NCBI RefSeq assembly: GCF_004402015.1
Contig: NZ_SOPW01000003.1
Span: forward strand, 204,657-268,656
Reading direction: 5' to 3'
Origin: Filobacillus milosensis
GTDB taxonomy: Bacteria; Bacillota; Bacilli; Bacillales; Alkalibacillaceae
Length of the DNA stretch: 64,000 nucleotides
Shown in pieces: positions 1 through 9,700 of the stretch. How positions within the stretch are numbered: position 1 is the first letter of the stretch; each line of letters opens with the position of its first letter. A model generated the notes under the pieces. That model did not search any database. It saw only the letters and a list, made by a program, of their open reading frames with translations, and was not told the origin of the DNA. Both the position numbers and the translations under genes were made by a program.

Positions 1-177
1 GACATTTTCATCATAAAATTTAATGGTTATAAATTATTCCCTATAGATGAAACCATAGAAATCAAGCGTAATAATCGTACAAAACAAGTAGGAATTGCGA
101 AAATTGTCAAATTAGTGTTTGAAAATAACCAAACTATTTGCCATTATCAATTATTATCACTACAATCAGTCAATTAA
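1..177 (+). CDS. C-terminal end of a DUF2584-like small protein (partial)
   Basis: The window opens inside a gene. Reading from base 1 gives 58 codons ending in TAA at 175-177, followed closely by ung. The visible part contains YKLFPIDETIEIKR and an HYQLLSLQSVN ending, which resembles the C-terminus of the short DUF2584 proteins of Bacillaceae (about 80 residues). No catalytic motif is visible and the function of that family is unknown to me. The family assignment is from memory of the pattern and is moderately uncertain; the start lies outside the window. Confidence 0.5.
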   Translation, partial: DIFIIKFNGYKLFPIDETIEIKRNNRTKQVGIAKIVKLVFENNQTICHYQLLSLQSVN

Positions 178-244
178 TGACATATAATTGTCGAACACTC
201 GATTATCTTGCGCTTACCCGGGAAATTATGAGGGAGTGGGTAAT

Positions 245-913
245 TTGGAAATTAAAACAGATTGGAAAGAATACTTAGAAAGTGAATTGAATAAAACTTA
301 TTTCGTGAAACTTGTTAATGGTTTAGATGAATTATATAAGAAAACAAAAGTGTATCCACAAAGAGAAGAAGTTTTTAAAGCACTGAATCAAACTCCGTTT
401 CGGGATACTAAGGTTGTAATTGTGGGGCAAGATCCGTACCACGGACCAGGTCAAGCTCATGGCTTAAGTTTTTCAGTTAAATCTAACCAAAAATTACCAC
501 CGTCATTGAGAAATATTTTTAAAGAGTTAGTCAATGATTTAAATTGTAAATATCCTGATCATGGTGATTTAACTAAATGGGCTAAGCAAGGAGTTCTTAT
601 GTTGAATACCGTTTTAACAGTTGAAGAATCTAATGCCAATTCCCACCGGAACATGGGGTGGGAACATTTCACAGATCGTATTCTACGATTGATTAATGAT
701 TATAAGTCAAATGTTGTATTTATTTTATGGGGGAAGCAGGCACTAAATAAAGGGCATTTCATAAATCAAGACAAACACTTGATATTACATGCACCACACC
801 CTAGCCCTTTATCTTCGTACAGAGGATTCTTTAATAGCAAGCCATTTTCTAGTGCCAATACATATTTAAAACAGCATGGAATTGAACCAATTGAATGGTG
901 TTTGAAAAAATAA
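245..913 (+). CDS. ung: Uracil-DNA glycosylase, family 1
   Basis: Removes uracil from DNA as the first step of base excision repair. The water-activating motif GQDPYHGPGQAHGLSFSV and the C-terminal HPSPLS DNA-intercalation loop are both intact. The open frame extends back to a TTG at 188, but the TTG at 245 is preceded by GAGGGAGTGG at a proper distance and gives about 222 residues beginning MEIKTDWKEYLESEL, the usual length for Bacillus Ung. I therefore choose 245. It follows the DUF2584-like gene closely and is followed by a yqfQ-like gene with its own RBS. Confidence 0.97.
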   Translation: MEIKTDWKEYLESELNKTYFVKLVNGLDELYKKTKVYPQREEVFKALNQTPFRDTKVVIVGQDPYHGPGQAHGLSFSVKSNQKLPPSLRNIFKELVNDLNCKYPDHGDLTKWAKQGVLMLNTVLTVEESNANSHRNMGWEHFTDRILRLINDYKSNVVFILWGKQALNKGHFINQDKHLILHAPHPSPLSSYRGFFNSKPFSSANTYLKQHGIEPIEWCLKK

Positions 914-983
914 TGGCAATTGCCTAATCGTGAAACTCGTCTATTACGTACTATATATTATGAATAAAAAGGAGGAATAGGCG

Positions 984-1532
984 ATGGATCCGTTCGGCTT
1001 TAGACCACCCAACCATTCTTGGAATCACAATTATTATCAACAACCATTTTTCCAACAGCCTCAAAAAAGAGGAATTGGCATTTTAAATAAAATTCTCGGT
1101 AAAGGACAGGGGCCTGGTCATTTGGGAGGCTACCCACAGCAAATGTTTGGTTATGGTCCTGGTATGGCATCTAAGTATCATTCTCTACACGAAACGTTAA
1201 ACCATATCCAAAAAGGGTTAGGGATTGTACAACAAGTATCACCATACATTAAACAATATGGACCTTTTGTTAAGAATTTACCAATGATTATTGATATGAT
1301 GAAGATCATGATGGAAAATGAAGATGAGGCAAATTATGATGATGAAGGTATAAAAGATGATAATATAAAAGATATGGCACAGGAACTTATGAAAGATGAT
1401 CATTATAATTCTCAAGATAATCATGAACATCATAAACCTAAGCATGTTAAGAAGCATTATAAAAAGCATCATGAAAATAGCAAACAAGATCATCTTCCAA
1501 AAGAAATGCCAAAGCCGAAAATGTATATTTAA
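984..1532 (+). CDS. YqfQ/VrrA-like protein
   Basis: A 182-residue protein with a Gln/Gly/Pro-rich N-terminus, a central segment [20 protein letters not shown] typical of the YqfQ (VrrA) family, and a His/Lys/Asp-rich C-terminal tail from about residue 130. VrrA is known for a variable-number repeat region in Bacillus anthracis. Here the tail is low-complexity ([15 protein letters not shown]) but not an exact repeat. It starts at ATG with AAAGGAGGAATAGGCG upstream. The gene sits between ung and msrAB, with msrAB 17 nt downstream, so the two may be cotranscribed. The molecular function of the family is not established; a spore or cell-surface role is only inference. Confidence 0.65.
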   Translation: MDPFGFRPPNHSWNHNYYQQPFFQQPQKRGIGILNKILGKGQGPGHLGGYPQQMFGYGPGMASKYHSLHETLNHIQKGLGIVQQVSPYIKQYGPFVKNLPMIIDMMKIMMENEDEANYDDEGIKDDNIKDMAQELMKDDHYNSQDNHEHHKPKHVKKHYKKHHENSKQDHLPKEMPKPKMYI

Positions 1533-1549
1533 TAATTAGAGGTGATGAT

Positions 1550-2500
1550 TTGACACATTTAGAAAAAGCAACATTTGCTGGAGGTTGTTTTTGGTGTATG
1601 GTTGAGCCATTTGATCGTCGTCCGGGAATTGAAGAGGTAACTTCAGGATATACAGGCGGTCATACGGAATATCCGACATATGAAGAAGTTTGCTCAGAAA
1701 CGACTGGTCATGTGGAAGCTGTACAAATTACGTTTGACCCTGTAATTTTTCCTTATGAAGAATTATTAGAAGTTTACTGGCAACAGATTGACCCCACGGA
1801 TTCCAAGGGTCAATTTAACGATCGTGGCGAATCATACAAACCAGTGATTTTCTATCATAATGAACATCAAAGGAAATTAGCTGAAATATCTAAAAATACT
1901 CTAGAAGAAAGCGGGAAGTTTGATCAGCCTATTGTTGTTGAAATTAGAGAAGCTGAAACATTTTATCCCGCTGAAGAGCAGCACCAAGATTATTATAAGA
2001 AAAATGCTTTTCATTATAAAATGTATAAAAAAGGTTCAGGTCGCAAAGGGTTTATCGAAGAGAATTGGACCAAAAATGATCAAGATAAATTACGTCAACA
2101 ACTTTCAGACATTCAATATAAAGTCACTCAAGAAGATGCGACTGAAACACCTTTTCAAAATGAGTATTGGGATCATGAAGAAGAGGGTATATATGTTGAT
2201 ATAGTAAGTGGGGAGCCACTTTTTTCTTCTAAAGATAAGTACGATGCGGGCTGTGGGTGGCCAAGCTTTACTCGTCCAATAGCTCCATTAGATGAATCGA
2301 TGGATACTTCACATGGCATGAGACGAATTGAAGTTAGAAGTAATTACGCCGATTCACATCTTGGACATGTTTTTGACGATGGTCCTAAGGATGAAGGCGG
2401 TATGAGGTATTGCATTAATTCAGCAGCATTAAAGTTTATTCCAAAAAATAAGTTAGATGAAGAAGGTTATGGAAAGTATAAAGTGTTATTTAAAGATTAG
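1550..2500 (+). CDS. msrAB: Bifunctional peptide-methionine sulfoxide reductase MsrA-MsrB
   Basis: A 316-residue fusion that repairs both epimers of oxidised methionine. Residues 1-170 are MsrA, with the nucleophile at Cys13 in GGCFWC, followed by GYTGG and the ETGHVEAV and EQHQDYY motifs. Residues about 180-316 are MsrB, with CGWPSF and the catalytic cysteine in RYCINSAAL. The usual paired zinc-binding CxxC motifs of many MsrB proteins are absent, so this is the zinc-free form. The start is TTG at 1550 after GAGGTGATGA. A second, stand-alone MsrA lies at 12366-12893. Both use cysteine, not selenocysteine. Confidence 0.96.
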   Translation: MTHLEKATFAGGCFWCMVEPFDRRPGIEEVTSGYTGGHTEYPTYEEVCSETTGHVEAVQITFDPVIFPYEELLEVYWQQIDPTDSKGQFNDRGESYKPVIFYHNEHQRKLAEISKNTLEESGKFDQPIVVEIREAETFYPAEEQHQDYYKKNAFHYKMYKKGSGRKGFIEENWTKNDQDKLRQQLSDIQYKVTQEDATETPFQNEYWDHEEEGIYVDIVSGEPLFSSKDKYDAGCGWPSFTRPIAPLDESMDTSHGMRRIEVRSNYADSHLGHVFDDGPKDEGGMRYCINSAALKFIPKNKLDEEGYGKYKVLFKD

Positions 2501-2539
2501 GTTATGTTAAAATTCAATGTTGATTTTATTGACATTAAC

Positions 2540-2760
2540 TGAGTTGTTGAATTGTGATTAGCGAAGGCAGCAAATCCTGCGGGAACACCTTGAGCTGAAG
2601 ATCCACTACATTTACACCTGCGTCTTCCAGCCTTTCTCTGAAGCCAGCTTGCTCGGTGCAAGACAGCGAAGAAGTGAATTCAAAGGTGTTGTCTTACTGA
2701 AGCCGTGCCCGCGGAAAGCGTCCATCGAAAGTGAATTACAATATCAGCAACGGACTTTAA
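2540..2760. repeat. GC-rich intergenic repeat, Bacillaceae type
   Basis: The gap between msrAB and the DUF6501 gene is far more GC-rich than its surroundings and contains modules such as CCTGCGGGAAC, GAGCTGAAGA, CAAGACAGCGAAGAAG and CCCGCGGAAAGCGTCC. It has no coding potential. These modules resemble dispersed intergenic repeats that I recall from many Bacillaceae genomes. A shorter relative lies at 3810-3925. Family name and mobility are not known to me. Confidence 0.6.
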
Positions 2761-2791
2761 CAGAGGCAAAGATTAAAAAAGAGGTGTAAAA

Positions 2792-2995
2792 ATGATTCAT
2801 AAAACATGGAATGAAAATCAAACAATCAAACAAATTAAATGTACTAACATAGATGCTAAAAAGTTTACTGTAGAGAATGTTTTAACTCCAGGCAAAGTTT
2901 ATGATGTAAAAAATGAATCTGAAGAGTTTTATTTTGTTATTGATGATACGGGTAAAATGGGTGGTTTTTTAAAAAACTATTTTGAAGAATTATAA
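2792..2995 (+). CDS. DUF6501 family small protein
   Basis: A 67-residue protein starting MIHKTWNENQTIKQIKCTN, with the conserved central NVLTPGKVYDVKNE and EEFYFVID segments of a small Bacillaceae family that I associate with DUF6501. It has no signal peptide or membrane segment and looks like a compact beta-rich (SH3-like) fold. It has a GAGGTG RBS about 7 nt before ATG and its own terminator downstream. The function is unknown; the family assignment is recalled rather than searched. Confidence 0.75.
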   Translation: MIHKTWNENQTIKQIKCTNIDAKKFTVENVLTPGKVYDVKNESEEFYFVIDDTGKMGGFLKNYFEEL

Positions 2996-3000
2996 TGCTG

Positions 3001-3039
3001 AAGAGCAGTTTTCAATTTATGTTGAGAACTGCTTTTTTT
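3001..3039 (+). terminator. Rho-independent terminator after the DUF6501 gene
   Basis: AAGAGCAGTTTTCAA pairs with TTGAGAACTGCTT, followed by a T run. Confidence 0.85.
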
Positions 3040-3101
3040 GACTAAGAAAACTTTATTCAGTATAATTTATTTTAAATTCAAGATATTTAGGGGTGTTAGT
3101 C

Positions 3102-3701
3102 ATGAAGCATATATTTCAAGAGGGAAGTAATGAACGCACACTACTTTTACTACATGGAACAGGCGGTACTGAAGAAGATTTATTGCCTTTAGTTGATATG
3201 ATTGATCCAGAAGCAAATGTGTTAAGCGTAAGAGGAAATGTTAATGAGAACGGCATGAACCGATACTTTAGAAGAATAGCTGAAGGAGTTTTTGATGAAG
3301 AAGATTTAATTAAACGGACTAAAGAACTTTATGATTTTCTAAATGAAAAAAGTGAAGAATATAATTTTGATCGGAATCAAGTATTTGCCGTTGGTTATTC
3401 TAATGGAGCAAATATTGCGGGTAGCTTATTATATCACTACCGTAATGGTTTAAAAGGTGCTATGCTATTTCACCCAATGGTCCCAAGAAGAGGTATTCAA
3501 TTACCTGACCATGAAGATGTTTCTGTCTTTATTGGTGCTGGTAAGAATGATCCAATTTGTTCATCTGATGAAGCAGAAGACCTTAAAAGGATGTTAGAGC
3601 GAGCTGACGTTTCAGTCGATTTATATTGGACCAATCAAGGTCACCAACTTACTAGTGAAGAAGTAGAAGCTGCTAAGCAATGGTATGACTCACTTATTTA
3701 A
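3102..3701 (+). CDS. Alpha/beta hydrolase, MhqD-like carboxylesterase
   Basis: A roughly 200-residue hydrolase of the phospholipase/carboxylesterase family. It carries the oxyanion region LLLLHGTGGTEEDLLPL, the nucleophile elbow GYSNGA, the acid in GAGKNDPI and the catalytic His in GHQLT. In B. subtilis the close relative MhqD belongs to the MhqR quinone-stress regulon, but nothing in this sequence shows the same regulation. The frame opens with a GTG at 3093, but that GTG overlaps the AGGGG RBS at 3089-3093. The ATG at 3102, 8 nt downstream, is the better start. Predicted to be cytosolic. Confidence 0.85.
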   Translation: MKHIFQEGSNERTLLLLHGTGGTEEDLLPLVDMIDPEANVLSVRGNVNENGMNRYFRRIAEGVFDEEDLIKRTKELYDFLNEKSEEYNFDRNQVFAVGYSNGANIAGSLLYHYRNGLKGAMLFHPMVPRRGIQLPDHEDVSVFIGAGKNDPICSSDEAEDLKRMLERADVSVDLYWTNQGHQLTSEEVEAAKQWYDSLI

Positions 3702-3707
3702 ATCTAT

Positions 3708-3793
3708 ATAAGAGGCTGAGTCAAAAGGTAGTGATTGGTCAAATTACATTATAAGAGGCTGAGTCAAAAGGTAGTGATTGGTCAAATTACATT
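3708..3793. repeat. 43-bp perfect tandem duplication
   Basis: A 43-bp unit beginning ATAAGAGGCTGAGTCAAAAG occurs twice head to tail (3708-3750 and 3751-3793) without a mismatch. It starts just after the hydrolase stop codon and has no coding role. Confidence 0.95.
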
Positions 3794-3809
3794 AACAAAT
3801 AATTAAATA

Positions 3810-3925
3810 TTGAGCGTTGTTAAAATACGGAGACTCCTGGTCGGCTAAGTTCGGCCACTCCAGTGGCCAACGCCGACACTTGTCCGTTCAGGTCTTCGGA
3901 AAGTAAAGTATTTTGACGAAGCGTA
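3810..3925. repeat. GC-rich intergenic repeat element
   Basis: Contains GGAGACTCCTGGTCGGC, GGCCACTCCAGTGGCC (a perfect 16-bp inverted repeat) and GTCTTCGGAAAGTAAAGTATTTTG. It is much richer in GC than the flanks and has no open reading frame. It resembles the same class of element as 2540-2760 and is probably a degenerate dispersed repeat. Confidence 0.5.
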
Positions 3926-3927
3926 AT

Positions 3928-3974
3928 TTAAAATCCGAACTATAATTAGAATTGAATCATAGTGCGGATTTTAA
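3928..3974. terminator. Bidirectional terminator-like hairpin
   Basis: TTAAAATCCG pairs with CGGATTTTAA around an inner ACTAT/ATAGT pairing. It serves the minus-strand M14 peptidase gene and possibly the + strand hydrolase. Confidence 0.65.
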
Positions 3975-4011
3975 TTATTATTAATACTTTAGACTCTCTG
4001 TATTAAACCAT

Positions 4012-5190
4012 TCAATTAGTCAAAAATATTCCGAGAGTTTCTTCATAAATCTTATTAAAATGACTAAAAGGTAATGGATTGGTACCTCTTCCTAACTCAA
4101 CTGTATAACCTGGTTTACGATAATCCTGGATAAACCAGTCTTTAAATCCAGCATGGCTATCTACATAACGAATAGGTGTATAACCACTTACACGACTGTA
4201 TTCGTTAACAATTTTTTGTGCATTTTCTGGTTCTAGTCCCTCATATCCCCAATAAATCACTTTGCCTTGAGTATGCAGGGCAAGAACTCGATCAAAGTCT
4301 TCTCTGCCAACGAGCTCAGCCATTGCTATAGCTTCAGGCTCTGTTAAAGGTGCTCGGCCGGGATAATCTCGTGGAGAAGGTTGTTGTCTCTTTCTATTTT
4401 TTTCTATTTCCCAATTGGCAGGATATTGATTATTTAAATCTACCCCGCGTATGTTTGCTTTCCAATTATTAAAGTTAGTTCTTCCCTTATTAATATCTAC
4501 AACTAACTCCCGATAATATTCGTTTTCAGGTAATCCTTTATTTAGTAAATCTACGCCATCAGGATTAACCATAGGTACAAGTGATAATGTTATTTCATTG
4601 AAAAATTGTTTCATATCCACTCCACGAATAGGTTGATTAGCGGAGAGGGATAATAAGTAATCATGAAGGAAACGCATTATGACAGAAGTTGTAATGGACT
4701 CATTAGCGTGAAAAGAACCGTTAACATGCACATGTTTATCTCCATTTCCAATTACTACTTCATATATGGGTTTATTCATGACAGATTGACCGATTTCTTT
4801 TAATGTGATGTATGGATATGTTGTAACTAACTTAAAGAGGTCTTCTTCAAAACGATCGAACGTATATAACTCATTAAATGTTAAAATATCTTCTTCAATT
4901 CTTTTGGGTATAAAAATTGTGTCCCCAATACGTAGTTGATAAAGATCAACATCGTTTATAGCATAAATTTGTTCAAGTGATGTTTGATGTTCTTGGCTAA
5001 TTCGCCATAATGTATCACCTGGTTGAATGGTGTATTTTTCTAAAAAATGACCAGGAATATTCACAACCTCACCAACTCTTAATGTGTTTGGGTTTTTGTA
5101 AGGATTTGAAAGGATGATTAGCTGTAAGGGGATATTAAATATATTAGAAATTTGATAAAAGGTCATTCCAGGTTGAATGACTAAATCCAT
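4012..5190 (-). CDS. LysM-containing M14 peptidase (gamma-D-glutamyl-meso-diaminopimelate endopeptidase type)
   Basis: A 392-residue cell-wall peptidase. Residues 1-48 and 50-97 are two LysM peptidoglycan-binding repeats (each ending in RVGEVVNIP or RIGDTIFIP). The rest is a zinc carboxypeptidase-type domain with the HANES (HxxE) zinc site, NPDGVDLLNKG, an HTQG third zinc ligand and a C-terminal VELGRG containing the catalytic Glu. This layout is that of ENP1 of Lysinibacillus sphaericus and YqgT of B. subtilis, which cut the gamma-D-Glu-mDAP bond of murein stem peptides. No signal peptide is present, as in those spore/mother-cell enzymes. Start ATG with AAAAGGAGGACG upstream. Confidence 0.9.
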   Translation of the reverse strand: MDLVIQPGMTFYQISNIFNIPLQLIILSNPYKNPNTLRVGEVVNIPGHFLEKYTIQPGDTLWRISQEHQTSLEQIYAINDVDLYQLRIGDTIFIPKRIEEDILTFNELYTFDRFEEDLFKLVTTYPYITLKEIGQSVMNKPIYEVVIGNGDKHVHVNGSFHANESITTSVIMRFLHDYLLSLSANQPIRGVDMKQFFNEITLSLVPMVNPDGVDLLNKGLPENEYYRELVVDINKGRTNFNNWKANIRGVDLNNQYPANWEIEKNRKRQQPSPRDYPGRAPLTEPEAIAMAELVGREDFDRVLALHTQGKVIYWGYEGLEPENAQKIVNEYSRVSGYTPIRYVDSHAGFKDWFIQDYRKPGYTVELGRGTNPLPFSHFNKIYEETLGIFLTN

Positions 5191-5277
5191 CTTACGTCCT
5201 CCTTTTATTAATTACGCAGATATTATATGTATATTTGCACATTTGCTAAAAAGTGCTTATAATTTTACTAGAGGACA

Positions 5278-5306
5278 TTGCACAGACATGGTATCTTATA
5301 TACAAT
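5278..5306 (+). promoter_or_regulatory. Sigma-A-type promoter for the ferredoxin gene
   Basis: TTGCAC and TACAAT are separated by 17 nt. The -10 lies about 40 nt before the ferredoxin start, after the divergent minus-strand gene. Confidence 0.6.
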
Positions 5307-5347
5307 GTGATAAGATAGTTTTAGAGAAAAATTAAGGAGTGATTATT

Positions 5348-5584
5348 GTGGCATTTATTATTACATCACCATGTAAAGATGAAAAAGCTGGGGAATGTGT
5401 TGAAGTTTGTCCGGTTGATTGTATTGAAGAAGGTAAAGACATGTTCTATATAGATCCTGATATTTGTATTGATTGCGGAGCATGTGAAGCGGTCTGTCCA
5501 GTAGAAGCAATTTACCATGAGGATGAGCTTCCTGAAGAAGAACGTGAATATATCGAGCTAAACCGTAAATTTTTCCAAGAATAA
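5348..5584 (+). CDS. fer: Bacterial-type ferredoxin
   Basis: A 78-residue acidic electron carrier. The first cluster motif is spaced C9-x7-C17-x3-C21-PVDC, the second is CIDCGACEAVCP. This is the Bacillus ferredoxin pattern, which holds one [4Fe-4S] or a [3Fe-4S]/[4Fe-4S] pair depending on the species; I cannot decide from sequence. The start is GTG at 5348, about 8 nt after AAGGAGTGA. The frame also opens at 5339, but that codon lies inside the RBS. It is monocistronic: a promoter at 5278-5306 and a strong terminator downstream. Confidence 0.95.
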   Translation: MAFIITSPCKDEKAGECVEVCPVDCIEEGKDMFYIDPDICIDCGACEAVCPVEAIYHEDELPEEEREYIELNRKFFQE

Positions 5585-5594
5585 ACATAATGGT

Positions 5595-5629
5595 AAAAAG
5601 GCTGGATATAAGAATTCAGCCTTTTTTTT
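5595..5629 (+). terminator. Rho-independent terminator after fer
   Basis: AAAAGGCTG pairs with CAGCCTTTT, followed by a T8 run. Confidence 0.9.
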
Positions 5630-5665
5630 ATGAAATAATATCAGTATAATGAGGAGCCAATAAAA

Positions 5666-6736
5666 ATGAAAAGATTGTACCTATCAGATATACAAACGGA
5701 ACAGCTTTTCTCAATGATTAGATGGTTTTTCCTAATAATATGTGGTGTTTTGTTTTATTATGAACCGACCCGCAACCAACTTAATCTAACATTAGAAACA
5801 TTTGATTATTTATTTTTTATAGCATTGGGATACATGTTTATTACTCAAATTGCTTTGTTAACAGCATCCAAGTTTGAGAAAATACAAAAGATATTAATGC
5901 AAGCGGGTATTATTTTTGATTTTGTCGTTATCTTTTGGCTGATTGAGTTGTCTGGAGGAGTAAATAGTCTATTTGTTCCTATAGTTTATTTATTTTTAAT
6001 GCACGCAACTATTTATTGGCGCACACGTGGATTAATTTTAGCTATTTTAGCTTCAATTGTTGGTTATTCTGCCGTTGGATTTTTTCCAGAGGTTACAATA
6101 AACAATCAATTAATATGGGTATATTCGTTTAACATCTTATTTTTTATTGTAATTGGTCTATTCGCTGGTATATTGGCTTTGCGTGAACGGAAACACCATA
6201 AAGAAAAGACAACTTTTCAGGATTTATCTATAAAAGATTATGTTACTGGATTATATAACCATCGTTCTTTTCAAAATACGCTTGGAAAACTCGTAGCTTC
6301 TCAAAAAGAGTTCACATTAATATTAGCTGATATCGATGATTTTAAACAAATAAATGATACACATGGTCACACAATAGGTGATCAAGTATTATCTGCCTAC
6401 GGGAATACTTTACAACATCAATTGGATAAATCTGATAGCTATTCTTTTAGGTATGGTGGGGAAGAGTTTGCGATCATTATTTTTGATCAGAGAAAACGGG
6501 CTATTAAAAGTAAAATAGAAAACTGGAATAAACTATTTCAACATGGGATGAGCTTAATACCAGAGTTGAATAAAGAGAATATCACGATAAGTTATGGTGT
6601 TGCATTTTCAGATCAACATGATACCAAAGAGGAACTTTTTAAACGTGCGGATGAATATTTATATTTAGCTAAGGAACATGGGAAAGATCAAATCATGTTC
6701 CAAGAATCTTTTGAACGTATAGGGGAATCTAGATGA
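5666..6736 (+). CDS. Membrane-anchored diguanylate cyclase (GGDEF)
   Basis: A 356-residue protein. The first roughly 170 residues contain about six hydrophobic helices and no recognisable sensor domain. A GGDEF domain follows from DYVTGLYNHRSF to the end, with LADIDDFKQINDTHGHTIGD (metal/GTP site) and an intact GGEEF active-site signature, so it should make cyclic di-GMP. The RxxD inhibitory site just upstream of GGEEF is absent (the residues there are SFRY). The stop overlaps the start of the dynamin gene by 4 nt, so the two are translationally coupled. RBS GAGGAG about 9 nt before ATG. Confidence 0.92.
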   Translation: MKRLYLSDIQTEQLFSMIRWFFLIICGVLFYYEPTRNQLNLTLETFDYLFFIALGYMFITQIALLTASKFEKIQKILMQAGIIFDFVVIFWLIELSGGVNSLFVPIVYLFLMHATIYWRTRGLILAILASIVGYSAVGFFPEVTINNQLIWVYSFNILFFIVIGLFAGILALRERKHHKEKTTFQDLSIKDYVTGLYNHRSFQNTLGKLVASQKEFTLILADIDDFKQINDTHGHTIGDQVLSAYGNTLQHQLDKSDSYSFRYGGEEFAIIIFDQRKRAIKSKIENWNKLFQHGMSLIPELNKENITISYGVAFSDQHDTKEELFKRADEYLYLAKEHGKDQIMFQESFERIGESR

Positions 6737-9700
6737 TAACAACAGAGTCAAAAGCAACTACTTTTAATTTTGATTTTTTAATTAAAGAGTTTAATAATAG
6801 CGAAGAACAACTGGATCACAAATTGATGCAACTGTATGATAAGTGGAAAGAGGAAAGGTTTACCATTGGCTTTACGGGGCATTTTTCAGCCGGTAAATCG
6901 ACTCTTATCAATGCGCTTATTAAAGAAGAATTGCTACCATCAAGCCCTATTCCAACGAGTGCAAATATCGTTGAAGTTAGATATGGAGAAGAAGAGACTA
7001 TTTTTGATTTAAATGATGGTCGACAGGCAATAGAACATGAGATCAATTTGGAACATGTAAATGAATTAGCCAAAAACGGTGAAGAAGTTAGGTCAATTAC
7101 TGTAACTAAACCTATTGAGCTACTTAAAAATTCCGTTGCATTGATGGACACTCCAGGAATAGATTCTTCAGATGATGAAGAATTCAAACGTACATTAGCT
7201 AATATTCATTTAATTGATTATTTTGTGTACGTGATGGACTATAATCATGTTCAATCAGAAGTAAACTTTAAATTTCTAAGAGAATTACAAAATAACAATA
7301 TTCCTTTTATTATCGTCGTCAACCAAGTTGATAAGCATAACGAAAATGAATTATTATTCGATTCTTTTAAGAAATCGTTAAAAGATAGTTGTCATTCATG
7401 GACTATTGAACCCAAAGCCGTTTATTATACTTCATTAATTAATCAAAATCATCCGTTAAACCAACTAAATGATTTAGAACATTTTATTCAGGGTCAGATT
7501 TCAAACTCTAAAACCTTAATTGAAAATAAGATGAAATTAGAGCTGGATCATTTAATTGAACAATGGACCCAGGAAAAGTTCACTCTAAACAATTATGATT
7601 ATAGTGAATTGAATGATTTGCGCGAATCAAACAAACGTTTGATTGATGAAATAAACACAATCAAATCAGATCAAGAGCTATTTCTTCAAAACACGACTAA
7701 AGAATTAAATAAAGTTTTAAATAATGCATATATTATGACCTTTGAAGCTAGGGAATTAGCTAAAAGTTACTTAGAGTCGTTACAGCCGAAGTTTAGAGTT
7801 GGAAAGCTTTTTACTCAGAAAAAGACTGAAGAAGAAAGAGAACGTCGATTAGAAGCTTTCTTATCTATTATTCAAGAACGTGTAAAAACTGAAATGGTTT
7901 GGCATGTACGCCACCTTTTAACCAATCAAGTGAAAGAGTTTAAGTTAGAAGAGAACGAATTAATTAATGATTTGCAACAGTTTACTGTGAAAGTCACTCC
8001 ACAGGATTTATATCAATCAGTCAATCTGTCTGCGGAAGTTAATGGAAATTCGGTCCTAAACTATACAAACCAATTACAAAAGCAGTTAGCGCAGAAGGTC
8101 AAACAAAGTGTTGCTCCAATCATTAATCAGATGGATGATTCTGTTAAAAGTTATTATTTATCCATTATTAATGACTTAGAAAATCAATTGATGGAAATCC
8201 AAAACGAAATTGATCAATTTAATGAAGTAGTAAATGTCGAAGAAAAGACGGAACAATATTACCAGTGGCTAGCTGAACAGACATTTGAAAATCCATCTTC
8301 TAATGAGTTGATCAAAAAAGAATATCAAGAGTTTAATAAAAACGAAGCTGTTCATGTTCAAGATTTGTTAGTTAAGAGTGAGGACATTCAAACCCGTCAG
8401 GACATCCAAGATGCTTCAAAAAAATCCGTGATAGATATTGATGAGTTAGTGAAGCATTCAGAAGAAATATTATCTTATATCAAGTCTATAAAACCTTTAC
8501 AACCCTTTTATCAATCGCTGAATCGTCAATTATCTAAAGTTAACCAATCAGAAATGACAATTGCTTTATTTGGAGCATTTAGTGCAGGAAAATCGTCGTT
8601 TGCTAATGCTTGGGTAGGTGGGAATGTACTGCCTTCATCTCCTAACCCTACGACAGCTGCTATTAATAAAATATGTCCAGTTACACAGGAAAACGCTCAT
8701 GAAGATGTTTTAGTGTTTTATAAGACTGAAGATCAAATGGTTGACCAACTTTCAAGAATCTTAAGTCCGTTCACAAGCCAATCATTTACGCAATTAGATG
8801 ATCTAATTAGATTTGTTCGAAAGAATCTTGAACGGTTAACAAACCAACTTTCAAAAACTGAATCTTCATTTGTTGAGGCATTTATTTATGGTGTTGAAAA
8901 GTCACGTAATTCTTTAGGTAAACAAGTTAAAATTACCACTAATGATTTTTCAAAATATGTGACAGTTGAATCCATTTCATGTTTTATTGAAGAAATAGAA
9001 GTTTACTATGACTGTGAATTAACACGTCAAGGTGTGACGTTGGTTGATACACCTGGAGCGGATTCAATTCATGCTCGTCATACTAATACGTCATTTCATT
9101 ATGTAAAACATTCAGATGCAATTATTTATGTAAACTATTACAACCATGCTTTTTCACGAGCAGACCGAGAATTTTTAATTCAATTAGGTCGAGTTAAGGA
9201 AGCATTTGCTCTCGACAAAATGTTCTTTATTCTAAATGCATCTGATTTAGCCAAGGATGAAAAAGAGTTACTATTAGTAAAAAATTACCTGAACGATCAA
9301 TTAATGCAATACGGCATAAAAAAACCTTCTATTTATCCATTATCCAGTAAACAAATAATGGATGGAGAAGAATCAAAAGAAGCAAATAGATTCTTTGAAC
9401 GATTTGAACAATTTATTCATTCCGATTCTAAAGAACTAATTGCTTCAAAGTTAAAAGATGAACAGCTGCGTTTAAAGAAATTTGTTGGAACTACTATAGA
9501 AGAAGCTGAACAGTCAACCTATCTTCAAAACGCAAGCATTAATAATATGAATTCCGAATTAGATCAATTTAAACATTGGGTAAAGGAATATGATCAAAAT
9601 ATATTCATCAAAAATATTAATCAGGAGATTGATGAATTAACCCACTATATGAAAGATCGTATCTATATTCAACTTAACGATTTAATGAAGGAAACCATTA

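Noticed and set aside
6816..7187. Minus-strand 123-codon frame inside the dynamin gene
   Set aside because: It lies wholly opposite the first GTPase head, with no RBS and a Ser/Leu-rich composition typical of an antisense shadow.
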